From NCBI GenBank assembly GCA_964546285.1, contig CAZJJK010000082.1, positions 1 to 15,242 on the forward strand: DNA of 15,242 nt, in the 5' to 3' direction. A model generated the notes under the pieces. The model did no database searches. It saw only the letters and a program-made list of their open reading frames with translations, and was not told where the DNA came from. The DNA comes from CAZJJK01 sp964546285. GTDB lineage: Bacteria > Spirochaetota > Spirochaetia > Treponematales > Breznakiellaceae. Below, piece by piece: positions 7,293-15,035 of this stretch (the stretch's first letter is position 1; every line of letters starts with the position of its first letter). The translations under genes and the position numbers were made by a program.

Positions 7293-9138
7293 CGGCTGCC
7301 TCTCCTTCCGCGTTTTTGGCCGACTCTTGGAAGGGAAGACGGACAGTAAGTATAGTGTATTCTCCCTCCACGCTTTCCACGCTTAAGCCATAGCGATCGC
7401 CAAAGCTAAGTTTTATGCGTTCGTCTATATTTACAAGCCCTATATGATTGAACGCTCGTTTGGCGGGAGCCGCGGTTTTCATGATATCGGTCAATCGTTC
7501 GGCGGCTATACCCACACCATCATCGCGAACCGTAATGTATACCTCATCGGGATTTGGTCTTTCGGCACCTATACGAATTATTCCAGCCCTTCCCTTTGGT
7601 TCAATGCCGTGGATTAGGGCGTTCTCCACTAAAGGTTGCAAGGTGAATTTCATCAACTCCGCCGACAATAGAAGGGGGTCGTTTATATCGATCTCAAGCT
7701 CAAACAACAGCGCTGAGCGATAAGCTTGAATGGTGCAGTATTCGCGTACCAGGTCGAGTTCCAAAGAGAGGGGGACAAGCTCATCGGTGCCTCTGGCGGC
7801 GTGACGTAGCAGAGTGGCTAAGGAGCCAGTCATCTCAGCGATACCTTCAGCTTTCTGGATGGATGCCGACCACTTTATGATATTGAGGGTGTTGTACAAA
7901 AAATGAGGATTGATTTGGCTTTGAAGCATACGAAATTCCAAGCTTTTCTTCGCTTTTTCGTCGCTGAGACGTTGCGCCAACAATTCCTCGATATCCTTTG
8001 ACATACGATTTACGGCGCGGCCTATGTGCCCAAGTTCGTTATCGGATTCTATAGTGGGATCGTATGAAAAATCTCCGGTCGCTATCATGTTTACCCGGCG
8101 ATTTATGCGCGCGATCGGTCTATTTACGCTTCGGTCAAGAGCGATAAGCACTAAGAAAACCAATAGCATCATGCCGCCGCCGATAAGCGCGAAAAGGCCG
8201 GCGAAAACGCGATTCTGATGGCCAAATTGGATAGTCGGCAGGCTTTGGGCGATAACCCAGCCGGTACTTTTCCCCTCAACTAAGACGAGGGTACGGCTCT
8301 TGCCGCTTAGCTCTATATCGGCGGCGAAGACTTGTCCTTTTTTTTCAGAGGCCGCGCTGATCGTCGTGGATTGATAAGAAGCCGCGGCTTCCATTAAGGC
8401 GGCGCTTTCTTCGCTATCCTCCAAAACCGCTATAGAAGCGCGGTCGCTGAGCTCGTAGGCGACCTTTCCTAAAACGGCGAAAAGCCGTGTCCCGGTTTCA
8501 AGGTCGTATTGAATGAGTGGATCGGTAAAAACCTTATCATTGACCGCGAAAGCGGCGAATCCGATGACTTTTTTAGCTTCGTAGTCATAGATACGCCGTA
8601 AAAGCGGCACGACGGCGTTGTCGGAAGAAAACATAAAGGGGGAAGCTTCCACTCTATCCCCTAGGTCGCCGGCCCGCTCAAAATCATGCGAATCAAACCA
8701 AGACCGGCAGACGGTGTAATCATCGGCGTGTCCGTTTACCAAGCCCACTTGGATGGCGGATTTATTGAGATCGGCGATCAATATTTTATCGATATATTTA
8801 TCTATTCCGCCGGAGTACATGCTGTCTCTTAAGGAACGATGGGCGGCCAAAGCTTCGCGCCGTTTCAGCAGGGTATCCGTTGGAGCCGTTTTTACGAAAT
8901 TTATTATTTCATGATTAAGCGAGGCCCAATCAGCCATCGCGCCTATGCGCCGAAGATTGCCGTCGATATTATCCATAGCGATTCGTAAACGATAATTGAT
9001 CGCCTCCACTAGGTTGTCGCGTAAGAAGCCTCGAACGGCGATAAAGATTAAGCTCATAACCAACATGAGCACCGAGAAAGTTACCGCCAGGCTGTTCAAG
9101 CTTATACGGGCTCTAAGACTCCGGCCAAATAGCGTCAT
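7270..9138 (-). CDS. YesM-type membrane sensor histidine kinase
   Basis: I place the start at ATG 9138, giving 622 residues. It has GGAAGG 6 nt upstream and overlaps the preceding gene's stop as ATGA (9135-9138). The frame is open back to 9222, but that extension lies inside the DUF2264 gene. Order of parts: membrane segment at about 15-37, an extracytoplasmic sensor region at 38-310 that looks like a dCache-type domain, membrane segment at 311-334, and HAMP at about 335-390. The kinase core follows, with phospho-acceptor His412 (QINPHFLYNTLN), an N-box at 504-512 (VENALIHGI), G1 at 538-544 (RDDGVGI) and the HIGL loop at 565-568. This is the His_kinase plus HATPase_c layout of sugar-responsive YesM proteins. 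It should phosphorylate the regulator encoded next. Confidence 0.95.
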   Translation of the reverse strand: MTLFGRSLRARISLNSLAVTFSVLMLVMSLIFIAVRGFLRDNLVEAINYRLRIAMDNIDGNLRRIGAMADWASLNHEIINFVKTAPTDTLLKRREALAAHRSLRDSMYSGGIDKYIDKILIADLNKSAIQVGLVNGHADDYTVCRSWFDSHDFERAGDLGDRVEASPFMFSSDNAVVPLLRRIYDYEAKKVIGFAAFAVNDKVFTDPLIQYDLETGTRLFAVLGKVAYELSDRASIAVLEDSEESAALMEAAASYQSTTISAASEKKGQVFAADIELSGKSRTLVLVEGKSTGWVIAQSLPTIQFGHQNRVFAGLFALIGGGMMLLVFLVLIALDRSVNRPIARINRRVNMIATGDFSYDPTIESDNELGHIGRAVNRMSKDIEELLAQRLSDEKAKKSLEFRMLQSQINPHFLYNTLNIIKWSASIQKAEGIAEMTGSLATLLRHAARGTDELVPLSLELDLVREYCTIQAYRSALLFELEIDINDPLLLSAELMKFTLQPLVENALIHGIEPKGRAGIIRIGAERPNPDEVYITVRDDGVGIAAERLTDIMKTAAPAKRAFNHIGLVNIDERIKLSFGDRYGLSVESVEGEYTILTVRLPFQESAKNAEGEAADARLVDS

Positions 9139-11126
9139 TTTTTCCTTCCGAATAGTCGCGCTAAGGGTAATTCCAGGTCCTCGTTGTCTATCCGGCACAG
9201 CAAAGCCGATCCGTCCCAGCAAAGCGTAGGCGCGGCTCCAGCGCTTTGGGGTCTAGTATCCCCCGCGTGGACGGCACAAGCCAGAATATTCACGCCTATG
9301 GGCAACTCGCTCCGTAAAAGGGGAAGAACTACGACCGGCTCAATTAAGTTAAGATTTGGTTCTACATATAGCGCTTCAGCTGTCCGGTTTGGATCGGCTC
9401 TTAGTGAGGCTTCGTTTTCATTAATTAGACCAAGCTTTTGGAGGATACTATTTTCAAGCTTAAGATCAACAATGCGGGAAGCCGCCCAGGGTAGGCTTAT
9501 CGTAAAATCCTCTGCGTCTTTCGCCGTTTCCGCGTGAGTTAGCTTTATATCGATCTCGCTGTCAAACTTGTTGAAACGCGGAATGGCGAAGCCTCCCTCA
9601 GCGGAAAATAAGCGCCGCATAGACTGAATAAGGTGAAAACGAAGATGCCAAGCGCCCGCCGCGACAAGAAGCGTTTGAATAAGTACATCGTCCCAAGGCC
9701 GCCAAAGCCCATAGGTCCAAAAGGCGCCCGATTCTTGATTACTGGTTCGGCGGCGTTCTCTCCAATACCCATCGCCTTCCGACAAAACTAACATGGAATC
9801 GCAGCCAGTCTGCTCAAGGCCATAGGAACCATGTGAGACGCAAAAAGCGAAACGGGCTGAATACGCGAATTTTGAGAATTTGGAGGCGCCCTGAATCAGC
9901 TCCTTCCCAGGATAACGGCCAGGACAGAGGAGAACCGCGTCTTCTATGGAACGGCTGATTATATAATTTGGAACTGGCGCATGCACACGTTTTGGTTGTT
10001 CGGGCGGGGGCGCTTCTTCCGCTCGCCAAAAGGGGTGATCACTGGGCAACGCTAAGGGTAAAAAAGCTTTAAGGCCCCAATACGGCGAACTTGGAGAGTT
10101 ATATTGCTCCGCCATGATTAGATTTGGATAGGCATAGCCAATGCTGAGTGTATCGTTATCGTTTAAAATGGGTTTAGAAAACCACCAACGCAGATTACGT
10201 AGATAAAAGCCTTTCAGCGACGACCAGGGTATAAGCTCCTCATTGGCAAAGGCTATCGCGCCAAGAAACGCGGCGGCGCCAAAACGATAACAAAGGCTTC
10301 TGCCGTATGGAATAACAGATCCATCATTATGAAACCAAGGCAGGAATTGACCCGTAAAAAGGCGCACTCTTTCTCGGTAAAGCTCCGCTGTCCGTCGCCG
10401 CTCAGCCGCGGCTATGAAGTGGGCGCTTCCCGGCGGATTAAGGTCAAGGGGCTTCAAGGAGTCTATGCGCGCTAGTAAGAGTCCGTAGAAATGAAAGCCG
10501 GAAGGATTATAATAATCGAAATTTTCATCCACCCCGTCTTGGTACCAACCATCGCCCCTATACATGGATTCAACCATATTGATGGAATACCGTTCCGCTT
10601 TCTCGTTCGTTTCAAGGCCGAGTGAACGAAAGGCCGCGCAGACAAGAAGCCTGAAGCAATGCCAGTTATTAGCCGGCAAATGAAGTCGTTCTATTGTGGA
10701 AAGCCAAGCGAAGAGGTTTTGTTTATCGGAGCTAGCCAGAGGAAGCCAAAAATGTTCAGGCGCGATAAGCAGGCAAAGCGCGATAGCCGCCATCTCCACA
10801 AGCCGCTGATCGGCGTCTTGGGGAAAGCCCCAAAAGGCGTTATCAGCCGGATCAATGCCGCGTTTTAAACGCTCCACGGCTTTATCCGTTCCTTCCCAAC
10901 GTTCTCCTCCCGCCAAAAGCGGCGCGAGGGCCCACAAGCTTCGGCTAAAACCTTCTATTAAGCTGACGCGTGGCGAAAATCGGGCTCCCGTCGCGCCTAG
11001 CGCGTAACCGCCGCCATCCTCCACATAGTGAGTTTCCAAAGCCGTCAGTAAGGTCTTAGCGGCCTTAACTAAATCAGAACGGCCGCGGAGCGGATTACCC
11101 GCCAAAGTATTGGGCCTGTGTCGCAT
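9135..11126 (-). CDS. DUF2264 domain protein
   Basis: The 663-residue product matches the DUF2264 pattern: NPLRGRSDL at 11-19, the helical segment EGFSRSLWALAPLL at 58-71, NNWHCFRLL at 153-161, GWYQDGVDENFDYYNPSGFHFYG at 193-215, and a less conserved C-terminal half likely to be beta-rich. No catalytic activity is firmly established for the family to my knowledge. The NNW and YYNPSGFHFYG segments recall the toroid half of heparinase-fold enzymes, so a glycan-active role is an inference. There is no signal peptide, so it should be cytoplasmic. It is first in the minus-strand series and joined to the kinase gene by ATGA. ATG 11126 lacks a clear ribosome site, but the conserved NPL motif near residue 11 leaves little room for another start. 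Confidence 0.85.
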   Translation of the reverse strand: MRHRPNTLAGNPLRGRSDLVKAAKTLLTALETHYVEDGGGYALGATGARFSPRVSLIEGFSRSLWALAPLLAGGERWEGTDKAVERLKRGIDPADNAFWGFPQDADQRLVEMAAIALCLLIAPEHFWLPLASSDKQNLFAWLSTIERLHLPANNWHCFRLLVCAAFRSLGLETNEKAERYSINMVESMYRGDGWYQDGVDENFDYYNPSGFHFYGLLLARIDSLKPLDLNPPGSAHFIAAAERRRTAELYRERVRLFTGQFLPWFHNDGSVIPYGRSLCYRFGAAAFLGAIAFANEELIPWSSLKGFYLRNLRWWFSKPILNDNDTLSIGYAYPNLIMAEQYNSPSSPYWGLKAFLPLALPSDHPFWRAEEAPPPEQPKRVHAPVPNYIISRSIEDAVLLCPGRYPGKELIQGASKFSKFAYSARFAFCVSHGSYGLEQTGCDSMLVLSEGDGYWRERRRTSNQESGAFWTYGLWRPWDDVLIQTLLVAAGAWHLRFHLIQSMRRLFSAEGGFAIPRFNKFDSEIDIKLTHAETAKDAEDFTISLPWAASRIVDLKLENSILQKLGLINENEASLRADPNRTAEALYVEPNLNLIEPVVVLPLLRSELPIGVNILACAVHAGDTRPQSAGAAPTLCWDGSALLCRIDNEDLELPLARLFGRKK

Positions 11127-11272
11127 AGCATACTGTACGGCGCTTTAGTCCGCCTGTCGATAACAATATGCCTTGTCTTTATCGGCTTTTATACATGGCG
11201 CGAATGTATCAGCGTCTTTTTTCGCGTTATTACAAACGTCTTTTGTCTTTGGGGCCTTATGGAAGAGCTGCC

Positions 11273-11293
11273 TTAGTTGATAAAATCAACTAA
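11273..11293. promoter_or_regulatory. Inverted-repeat operator candidate overlapping the -35
   Basis: TTAGTTGAT (11273-11281) and ATCAACTAA (11285-11293) are perfect 9-bp arms around AAA. The centre lies on the downstream edge of the -35 hexamer of the epimerase promoter, a typical position for a repressor operator. It is too AT-rich and lacks the U-tract for a terminator. No repressor gene is in the window. Confidence 0.55.
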
Positions 11294-11306
11294 AGCGCGA
11301 TATAGT
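11277..11306 (+). promoter_or_regulatory. Sigma-70-type promoter of the epimerase-phosphorylase operon
   Basis: TTGATA (11277-11282) and TATAGT (11301-11306) each match the consensus at 5/6 and are 18 bp apart, placing the expected mRNA start near 11313 and leaving a short leader. A second GCGATATAGT copy at 11316-11325 repeats the -10 region of 11297-11306 exactly, 19 bp downstream. ATGGC/GCCAT (11313-11317 and 11327-11331) could form a small hairpin just before the ribosome site. Confidence 0.6.
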
Positions 11307-11350
11307 GGTGAAATGGCGATATAGTTGCCATGTATGGAGGTAACTCAATT

Positions 11351-12613
11351 ATGGAAAAAGATATAGCTAATTGGGCGAGACGCCAGTTAACGGAGGATAT
11401 TCTTCCTTATTGGGAAAAAAGCGGCCCAGATACCAAAGGTGAGGGTTTTTTTGGGGAGATAGATTTTTATGATAATCCGCGTCCTGAGCTTGAGAGAAGC
11501 GTGGTTATGGTATCGCGTCATCTTTGGACCTTCTCCGCGGCCGCTCGTTTCCTGCGTGATGAACGTTGGCTGAAAACGGCCAAGGCGGCCTTTGATTATC
11601 TCATAAATCGATTTTTGGATAAAGAATACGGCGGTTTTTACTGGGCTGTAAGGCAAAACGGCGAAAGCTCGGTAACTAAAAAACAAAGTTATGGGCAAGC
11701 TTTCGCCATCTACGCTTTGGTTGAATATGCTCGTTGCCCTTATGTGAATCAAGACGAACGCGATCATGCGGGTAATTTGGCGTTGTCGGTTTTTCAATTG
11801 TTGGAGAGCAATGCCCGCGATAGAGCTTATGGCGCTTACAGAGAAGCTTTGGAACGCGATTGGTCTCCGACTTTAGATCGTCGGCTGAGTCCGGCTGATC
11901 TTGATTGTGAAAAATCGATGAATACCAATTTACATGTTATGGAAGCGTATACCAATCTGTTCCGTTATTCTGGAAATCCAGCTGTCGCCGAGGCTTTATA
12001 CGCCCTTTTAGATAGTTTTTCCAGCGAAATTGTCCAAGCCGACGGGCACCTAGCTTTGTTTTTTGACGAAAAATGGCGGCGTTTAGATACTAAAGTGTCC
12101 TATGGTCATGATATAGAAGCCAGTTGGCTTATAGAGGAAGCCTTAACTGTTTTAGACGATACTGATTCATTAATTGAGGGGGACCGCTCTTCCGATAACG
12201 ATAAACGCCAAGCCCTACGCGCTCGGTGCGCTAAAGCTTGCGAAGCTTTAGCTTTTAGCGCTCTCACTCAGGGCTGGGATGAGGAAAGTGGCGCTTTAGA
12301 GGAGGAAGCGGCAAGTGCCTCTTCTAAGGCTGAGCGTAAAACCGATAGAATTTGGTGGTGCCAGGCGGAAGCGATAGTTGGTTTTATCGCCGCTTATCAA
12401 CGTGGCGGGAACCAGCGTTATTTGGAAGCGGCCAATAAAACGCTCCAATTTATTGAGCGCTCTATCAAGTCGCCAAGCGGTGACTGGCTGTGGGGCCGCG
12501 CCGCTGACGGCCAAAGTTTGGGAGGACAGCCTAAAGGCGGAAATTGGAAAACTGGATATCATAATGGACGGATGTGTATGGAGCTCATTGAACGATTGGA
12601 GAAAAAAGCATGA
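11351..12613 (+). CDS. Cellobiose 2-epimerase (AGE superfamily)
   Basis: The enzyme interconverts the reducing-end glucose and mannose of beta-1,4-disaccharides; in mannan use it turns mannobiose into mannosyl-glucose (EC 5.1.3.11). I start at ATG 11351, 10 nt after GGAGG; an ATG at 11330 has no site. The 420 residues form an (alpha/alpha)6 barrel. Visible motifs are SRHLWTFSAA (55-64, Arg56), YGQAFAIYALVEY (114-126), KSMNTNLHVMEAYTNL (188-203), SYGHDIEASWLIEEA (250-264, His253, Glu256), IWWCQAEAIVGF (334-345, Glu340) and NWKTGYHNGRMCMELIE (398-414, His404). These fit the catalytic Arg/His/Glu/His set of characterised cellobiose 2-epimerases better than N-acylglucosamine epimerases. It is somewhat longer than the usual 390 or so, with acidic insertions around 270-332. 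It is cytoplasmic and overlaps the next gene as ATGA. Confidence 0.92.
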   Translation: MEKDIANWARRQLTEDILPYWEKSGPDTKGEGFFGEIDFYDNPRPELERSVVMVSRHLWTFSAAARFLRDERWLKTAKAAFDYLINRFLDKEYGGFYWAVRQNGESSVTKKQSYGQAFAIYALVEYARCPYVNQDERDHAGNLALSVFQLLESNARDRAYGAYREALERDWSPTLDRRLSPADLDCEKSMNTNLHVMEAYTNLFRYSGNPAVAEALYALLDSFSSEIVQADGHLALFFDEKWRRLDTKVSYGHDIEASWLIEEALTVLDDTDSLIEGDRSSDNDKRQALRARCAKACEALAFSALTQGWDEESGALEEEAASASSKAERKTDRIWWCQAEAIVGFIAAYQRGGNQRYLEAANKTLQFIERSIKSPSGDWLWGRAADGQSLGGQPKGGNWKTGYHNGRMCMELIERLEKKA

Positions 12614-13809
12614 TAGAATTAGGTTTTTCGGCGCGGCTTGAATTGCTTCAGAACTTGTATCGTGTCGCGATAGAAACGCCGAACAAAGTCGTTTTACCGG
12701 GTAATGGTCTGTTTTATCGATATGAAAATCCCGTCTTAACGGCTGAACATATACCCTTAGCTTGGCGCTATGATTTTGATCCCTCGACAAATCCCTATTT
12801 AATGGAACGGCTTGCCGTAAACGCCGTTTTCAACGCTGGCGCTATCAAATGGGGGAATTCGTATGTACTTGTAGCCAGAATAGAGGGAGCGGACAGAAAG
12901 AGCTTTTTCGCTGTGGCTGAAAGTCCAAATGGCGTGGATAATTTCCGATTTTGGGAACGCCCTATCGATATTCCCCAAACAGAGGTCCCGGACATAAATG
13001 TGTATGATATGCGTTTATGTTCTCATGAGGATGGATGGATATATGGCGTTTTCTGTTCTGAACGCAAAGATCCGAGCGCGCTCGTGGGCGACACTTCCAG
13101 CGCCATCGCTTCGGCGGGCATCGTTCGCAGCAAGGATCTTAAGCGCTGGGAACGATTGCCGGATCTCATCACCCCTTCACATCAGCAACGCAATGTGGTC
13201 CTCCACCCCGAATTTGTGGGTGGACGTTACCTCTTATACACTCGTCCCCAAGACGGTTTTATCGAAACCGGCGCTGGCGGGGGAATATGCGTGGCGTATA
13301 CGGACTCTATGGAAAAAGCGGAAGCTAAAAATGAAACGCTACTAGACCCAAAACGCTATCATACTATCAAGGAAACAAAAAACGGTGCGGGCGCGCCTCC
13401 TATAAAAACCGATGCCGGCTGGCTCCATATAGCCCATGGGGTTCGTGCCACGGCGGCGGGTTTACGTTATGTTCTCTACGCGTTTTTATGCGATCTTAAT
13501 GATCCGTCAAATTTAATCGCTTGTCCTGGCGGCTATCTTCTCGCGCCAGAAGGTCAAGAGAGGGTCGGCGATGTCTCCAATGTGGTTTTTTGCAATGGGA
13601 CTATCCTTGATGATGATGGACGCTTATTCATCTATTACGCCTCATCCGATACGCGTCTCCATGTTGCCGAAACGTCCGTTGACCGTATGGTTGACTATTG
13701 CTTAAATACGCCGGCGGATGGCTTTTGTACGACATCGTCTGTAAAGGCGCGGGTATTTCTCATTGAAAAGAACCGCGCCTTTTCGCGAAAGCTGGATAGC
13801 TGTTCCTGA
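12610..13809 (+). CDS. 4-O-beta-D-mannosyl-D-glucose phosphorylase (GH130)
   Basis: The predicted reaction is mannosyl-beta-1,4-glucose plus phosphate to alpha-mannose 1-phosphate plus glucose (EC 2.4.1.281), in the cytoplasm. The 399 residues (family about 390) form a five-bladed propeller. Motifs that mark the MGP subgroup are NPVLTAEHIPLAWRYDF (40-56), the long VPDINVYDMRL stretch (126-136, with Asp133 the likely general acid), CSERKDP (149-155), RNVVLHPEF (194-202), TRPQDGF (211-217), NGAGAPPIKT (258-267), HIAHGVRATAAGLRYVLY (273-290) and YYASSDTRLHVA (342-353). ATG 12610 overlaps the epimerase stop and has GGAG 8 nt upstream. Epimerase followed by this enzyme is the known mannobiose phosphorolysis module. 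The last 15 or so residues diverge from the usual end and overlap a hairpin. Confidence 0.93.
   Translation: MIELGFSARLELLQNLYRVAIETPNKVVLPGNGLFYRYENPVLTAEHIPLAWRYDFDPSTNPYLMERLAVNAVFNAGAIKWGNSYVLVARIEGADRKSFFAVAESPNGVDNFRFWERPIDIPQTEVPDINVYDMRLCSHEDGWIYGVFCSERKDPSALVGDTSSAIASAGIVRSKDLKRWERLPDLITPSHQQRNVVLHPEFVGGRYLLYTRPQDGFIETGAGGGICVAYTDSMEKAEAKNETLLDPKRYHTIKETKNGAGAPPIKTDAGWLHIAHGVRATAAGLRYVLYAFLCDLNDPSNLIACPGGYLLAPEGQERVGDVSNVVFCNGTILDDDGRLFIYYASSDTRLHVAETSVDRMVDYCLNTPADGFCTTSSVKARVFLIEKNRAFSRKLDSCS
13743..13782 (+). terminator. Candidate terminator hairpin inside the 3' end of the phosphorylase gene
   Basis: AAAGGCGCGG (13743-13752) and CCGCGCCTTT (13773-13782) pair perfectly around a 20-nt loop and run into TTTT on the plus strand. 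The stem is strong enough for intrinsic termination but ends about 25 bases before the stop codon. A T8 tract just after the gene (13815-13822) lacks a good stem of its own. I see no other plus-strand terminator before the convergent gene. Confidence 0.35.
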
Positions 13810-13865
13810 GCCGCTTTTTTTTACATCGATTTTTGACGTTATGGGAAAGAGGCTCACCTGGGGCA

Positions 13866-13891
13866 CTTTCAAAAGTTTCAGGTCTTGAAAG
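13866..13891 (-). other. Small hairpin after the decarboxylase gene
   Basis: CTTTCAA (13866-13872) and TTGAAAG (13885-13891) are 7-bp arms around 12 nt, 10 bp past the minus-strand stop. No U-tract follows on either strand, so it is a weak terminator or a processing end at best. The rest of 13810-13901 holds nothing else I can identify. Confidence 0.25.
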
Positions 13892-13901
13892 CTGACATAC
13901 C

Positions 13902-15026
13902 TTACTTTTCTATAAAATAGGTTTTGATGGGCGGGAACCCGTTGAATTCAACGCTCGCGTAGCTCGCCGTATAAGCCCCGGTCGATAACCAATATAAACG
14001 ATCGCCTGGTACTAAACTAAGCGGTAATTGATAATGGGTTTTCTCATACATGATGTCCATACTGTCACAGGTGGGGCCAGCTATGATAACCTCGCCTTTT
14101 TTTGAACCAGGCTTATGGTCCGTAACGATGGGGAATTTTATCGATTCATCCAGGGTTTCAATGAGGCCATTAAACTTACCGACATCGGTATATACCCAGC
14201 GTTGTAGAGCTATATTGTTTTTACGTGATACCAAAATGACATCGCTAACGAGAATGCCAGCGTCGCCAACCAATGAACGGCCAGGTTCTAAAATGATTCG
14301 TGGGAGATCTTCGCCAAAATCCTCATGGAGGTATCTGGTAATTTCCTTGGCATACACTTCCAGGTCATTGGCTGGCGCTAAATAATGAGCTGGGAAGCCG
14401 CCTCCCATGTTGATGGTGGATAGCTGAATGCCTTCTTCCTCTTCCATGGCGCGGAAAAGATAGTTGGTTTTAGCGATAGCCTCATCCCATTGGCCTATAT
14501 CCCGCTGTTGGCTACCGACATGAAAGGAAATACCCAGAGGATCCAAGCCAAGGCGTTTGGCTTCAATCAAAAGATTATAAGCCATATCGGGATGACAGCC
14601 GAATTTTCGGGATAAAGGCCAATCCGCTGATTCTGAACCCTCAACCAGGATGCGCACATAAATGCTGGAACCAGGGGCTTCGGCGGCTATATTATGCAGA
14701 TCAATCTTGCTGTCCGTCGCGAAAAGTCTGACGCCTTTTTCATAAAAATACTTTATGTCAACTGGTTTTTTTATTGTGTTGCCATAGGAAATACGATCGG
14801 CGCTGACCTTAAGGGCTAGAACTTTATCCAATTCCCAACGTGAAGCGATATCGAAATTTGATCCAAGATCACGCAATAAGCACAGTACTTGCTCCGCCGG
14901 ATTAGCCTTCACCGCGTAATAAGGAAGCGCGTATGGAAATAATTCGATCATCCTTTTGAAATTTCTTTCAATGATCGAGAGGTCTATTAGGATAAAGGGA
15001 CTCTCCAAAGTTTGGGCCCGTTCCAT
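13902..15026 (-). CDS. Ornithine decarboxylase-like, PLP fold-type III
   Basis: Cytoplasmic pyridoxal-phosphate enzyme, most likely converting ornithine (or lysine) to putrescine (or cadaverine). From ATG 15026 it has 374 residues, normal for the short bacterial ODC/LDC group. Motifs: PLP lysine Lys40 in YYAVKANP, HVGSQ (169-173), GGGFP (208-212), EPGR (247-250, phosphate binding), GPTCDSMD (317-324, whose Cys-Asp contributes across the dimer to catalysis), and GAYT (350-353). The CDSMD segment argues for decarboxylase rather than alanine racemase. Substrate choice is not settled. The AGGTG site is 7 nt before ATG 15026. A GTG at 15035 directly after an in-frame TAG is the other option. The gene has its own promoter and is convergent with the phosphorylase, so it is probably unrelated to sugar use. 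Confidence 0.88.
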   Translation of the reverse strand: MERAQTLESPFILIDLSIIERNFKRMIELFPYALPYYAVKANPAEQVLCLLRDLGSNFDIASRWELDKVLALKVSADRISYGNTIKKPVDIKYFYEKGVRLFATDSKIDLHNIAAEAPGSSIYVRILVEGSESADWPLSRKFGCHPDMAYNLLIEAKRLGLDPLGISFHVGSQQRDIGQWDEAIAKTNYLFRAMEEEEGIQLSTINMGGGFPAHYLAPANDLEVYAKEITRYLHEDFGEDLPRIILEPGRSLVGDAGILVSDVILVSRKNNIALQRWVYTDVGKFNGLIETLDESIKFPIVTDHKPGSKKGEVIIAGPTCDSMDIMYEKTHYQLPLSLVPGDRLYWLSTGAYTASYASVEFNGFPPIKTYFIEK

Positions 15027-15035
15027 AAAGCGCAC

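Larger units (their letters stand above)
11127..11350. promoter_or_regulatory. Divergent regulatory region between the DUF2264 operon and the epimerase genes
   Basis: This 224-bp non-coding stretch serves both operons. The plus-strand side has a good promoter and operator, listed separately. On the minus-strand side no promoter is convincing: TATAAA (11193-11188) has no partner -35. ATACAT 11191-11196 and ATGTAT 11204-11209 form a 6-bp inverted repeat overlapping it. Four GTCTTT hexamers in one orientation begin at 11175, 11214, 11238 and 11245, and could be activator sites for the AraC-type regulator. Confidence 0.6.

Noticed and set aside
9139..9222. Kinase start at ATG 9222 adding 28 residues
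   Set aside because: The extension has no membrane or domain character, lies inside the DUF2264 gene and lacks a good ribosome site, whereas ATG 9138 has GGAAGG and an ATGA overlap.
11330..11350. Epimerase start at ATG 11330
   Set aside because: No ribosome site precedes it, and the GGAGG at 11336-11340 falls between this ATG and the one at 11351, which it serves.
12296..12790. 164-aa minus-strand frame across the epimerase-phosphorylase junction
   Set aside because: It is the shadow of two well-supported enzymes, and no domain is recognisable.
15027..15035. Decarboxylase start at GTG 15035
   Set aside because: It directly follows a stop codon and has no spaced ribosome site; ATG 15026 has AGGTG at 7 nt.
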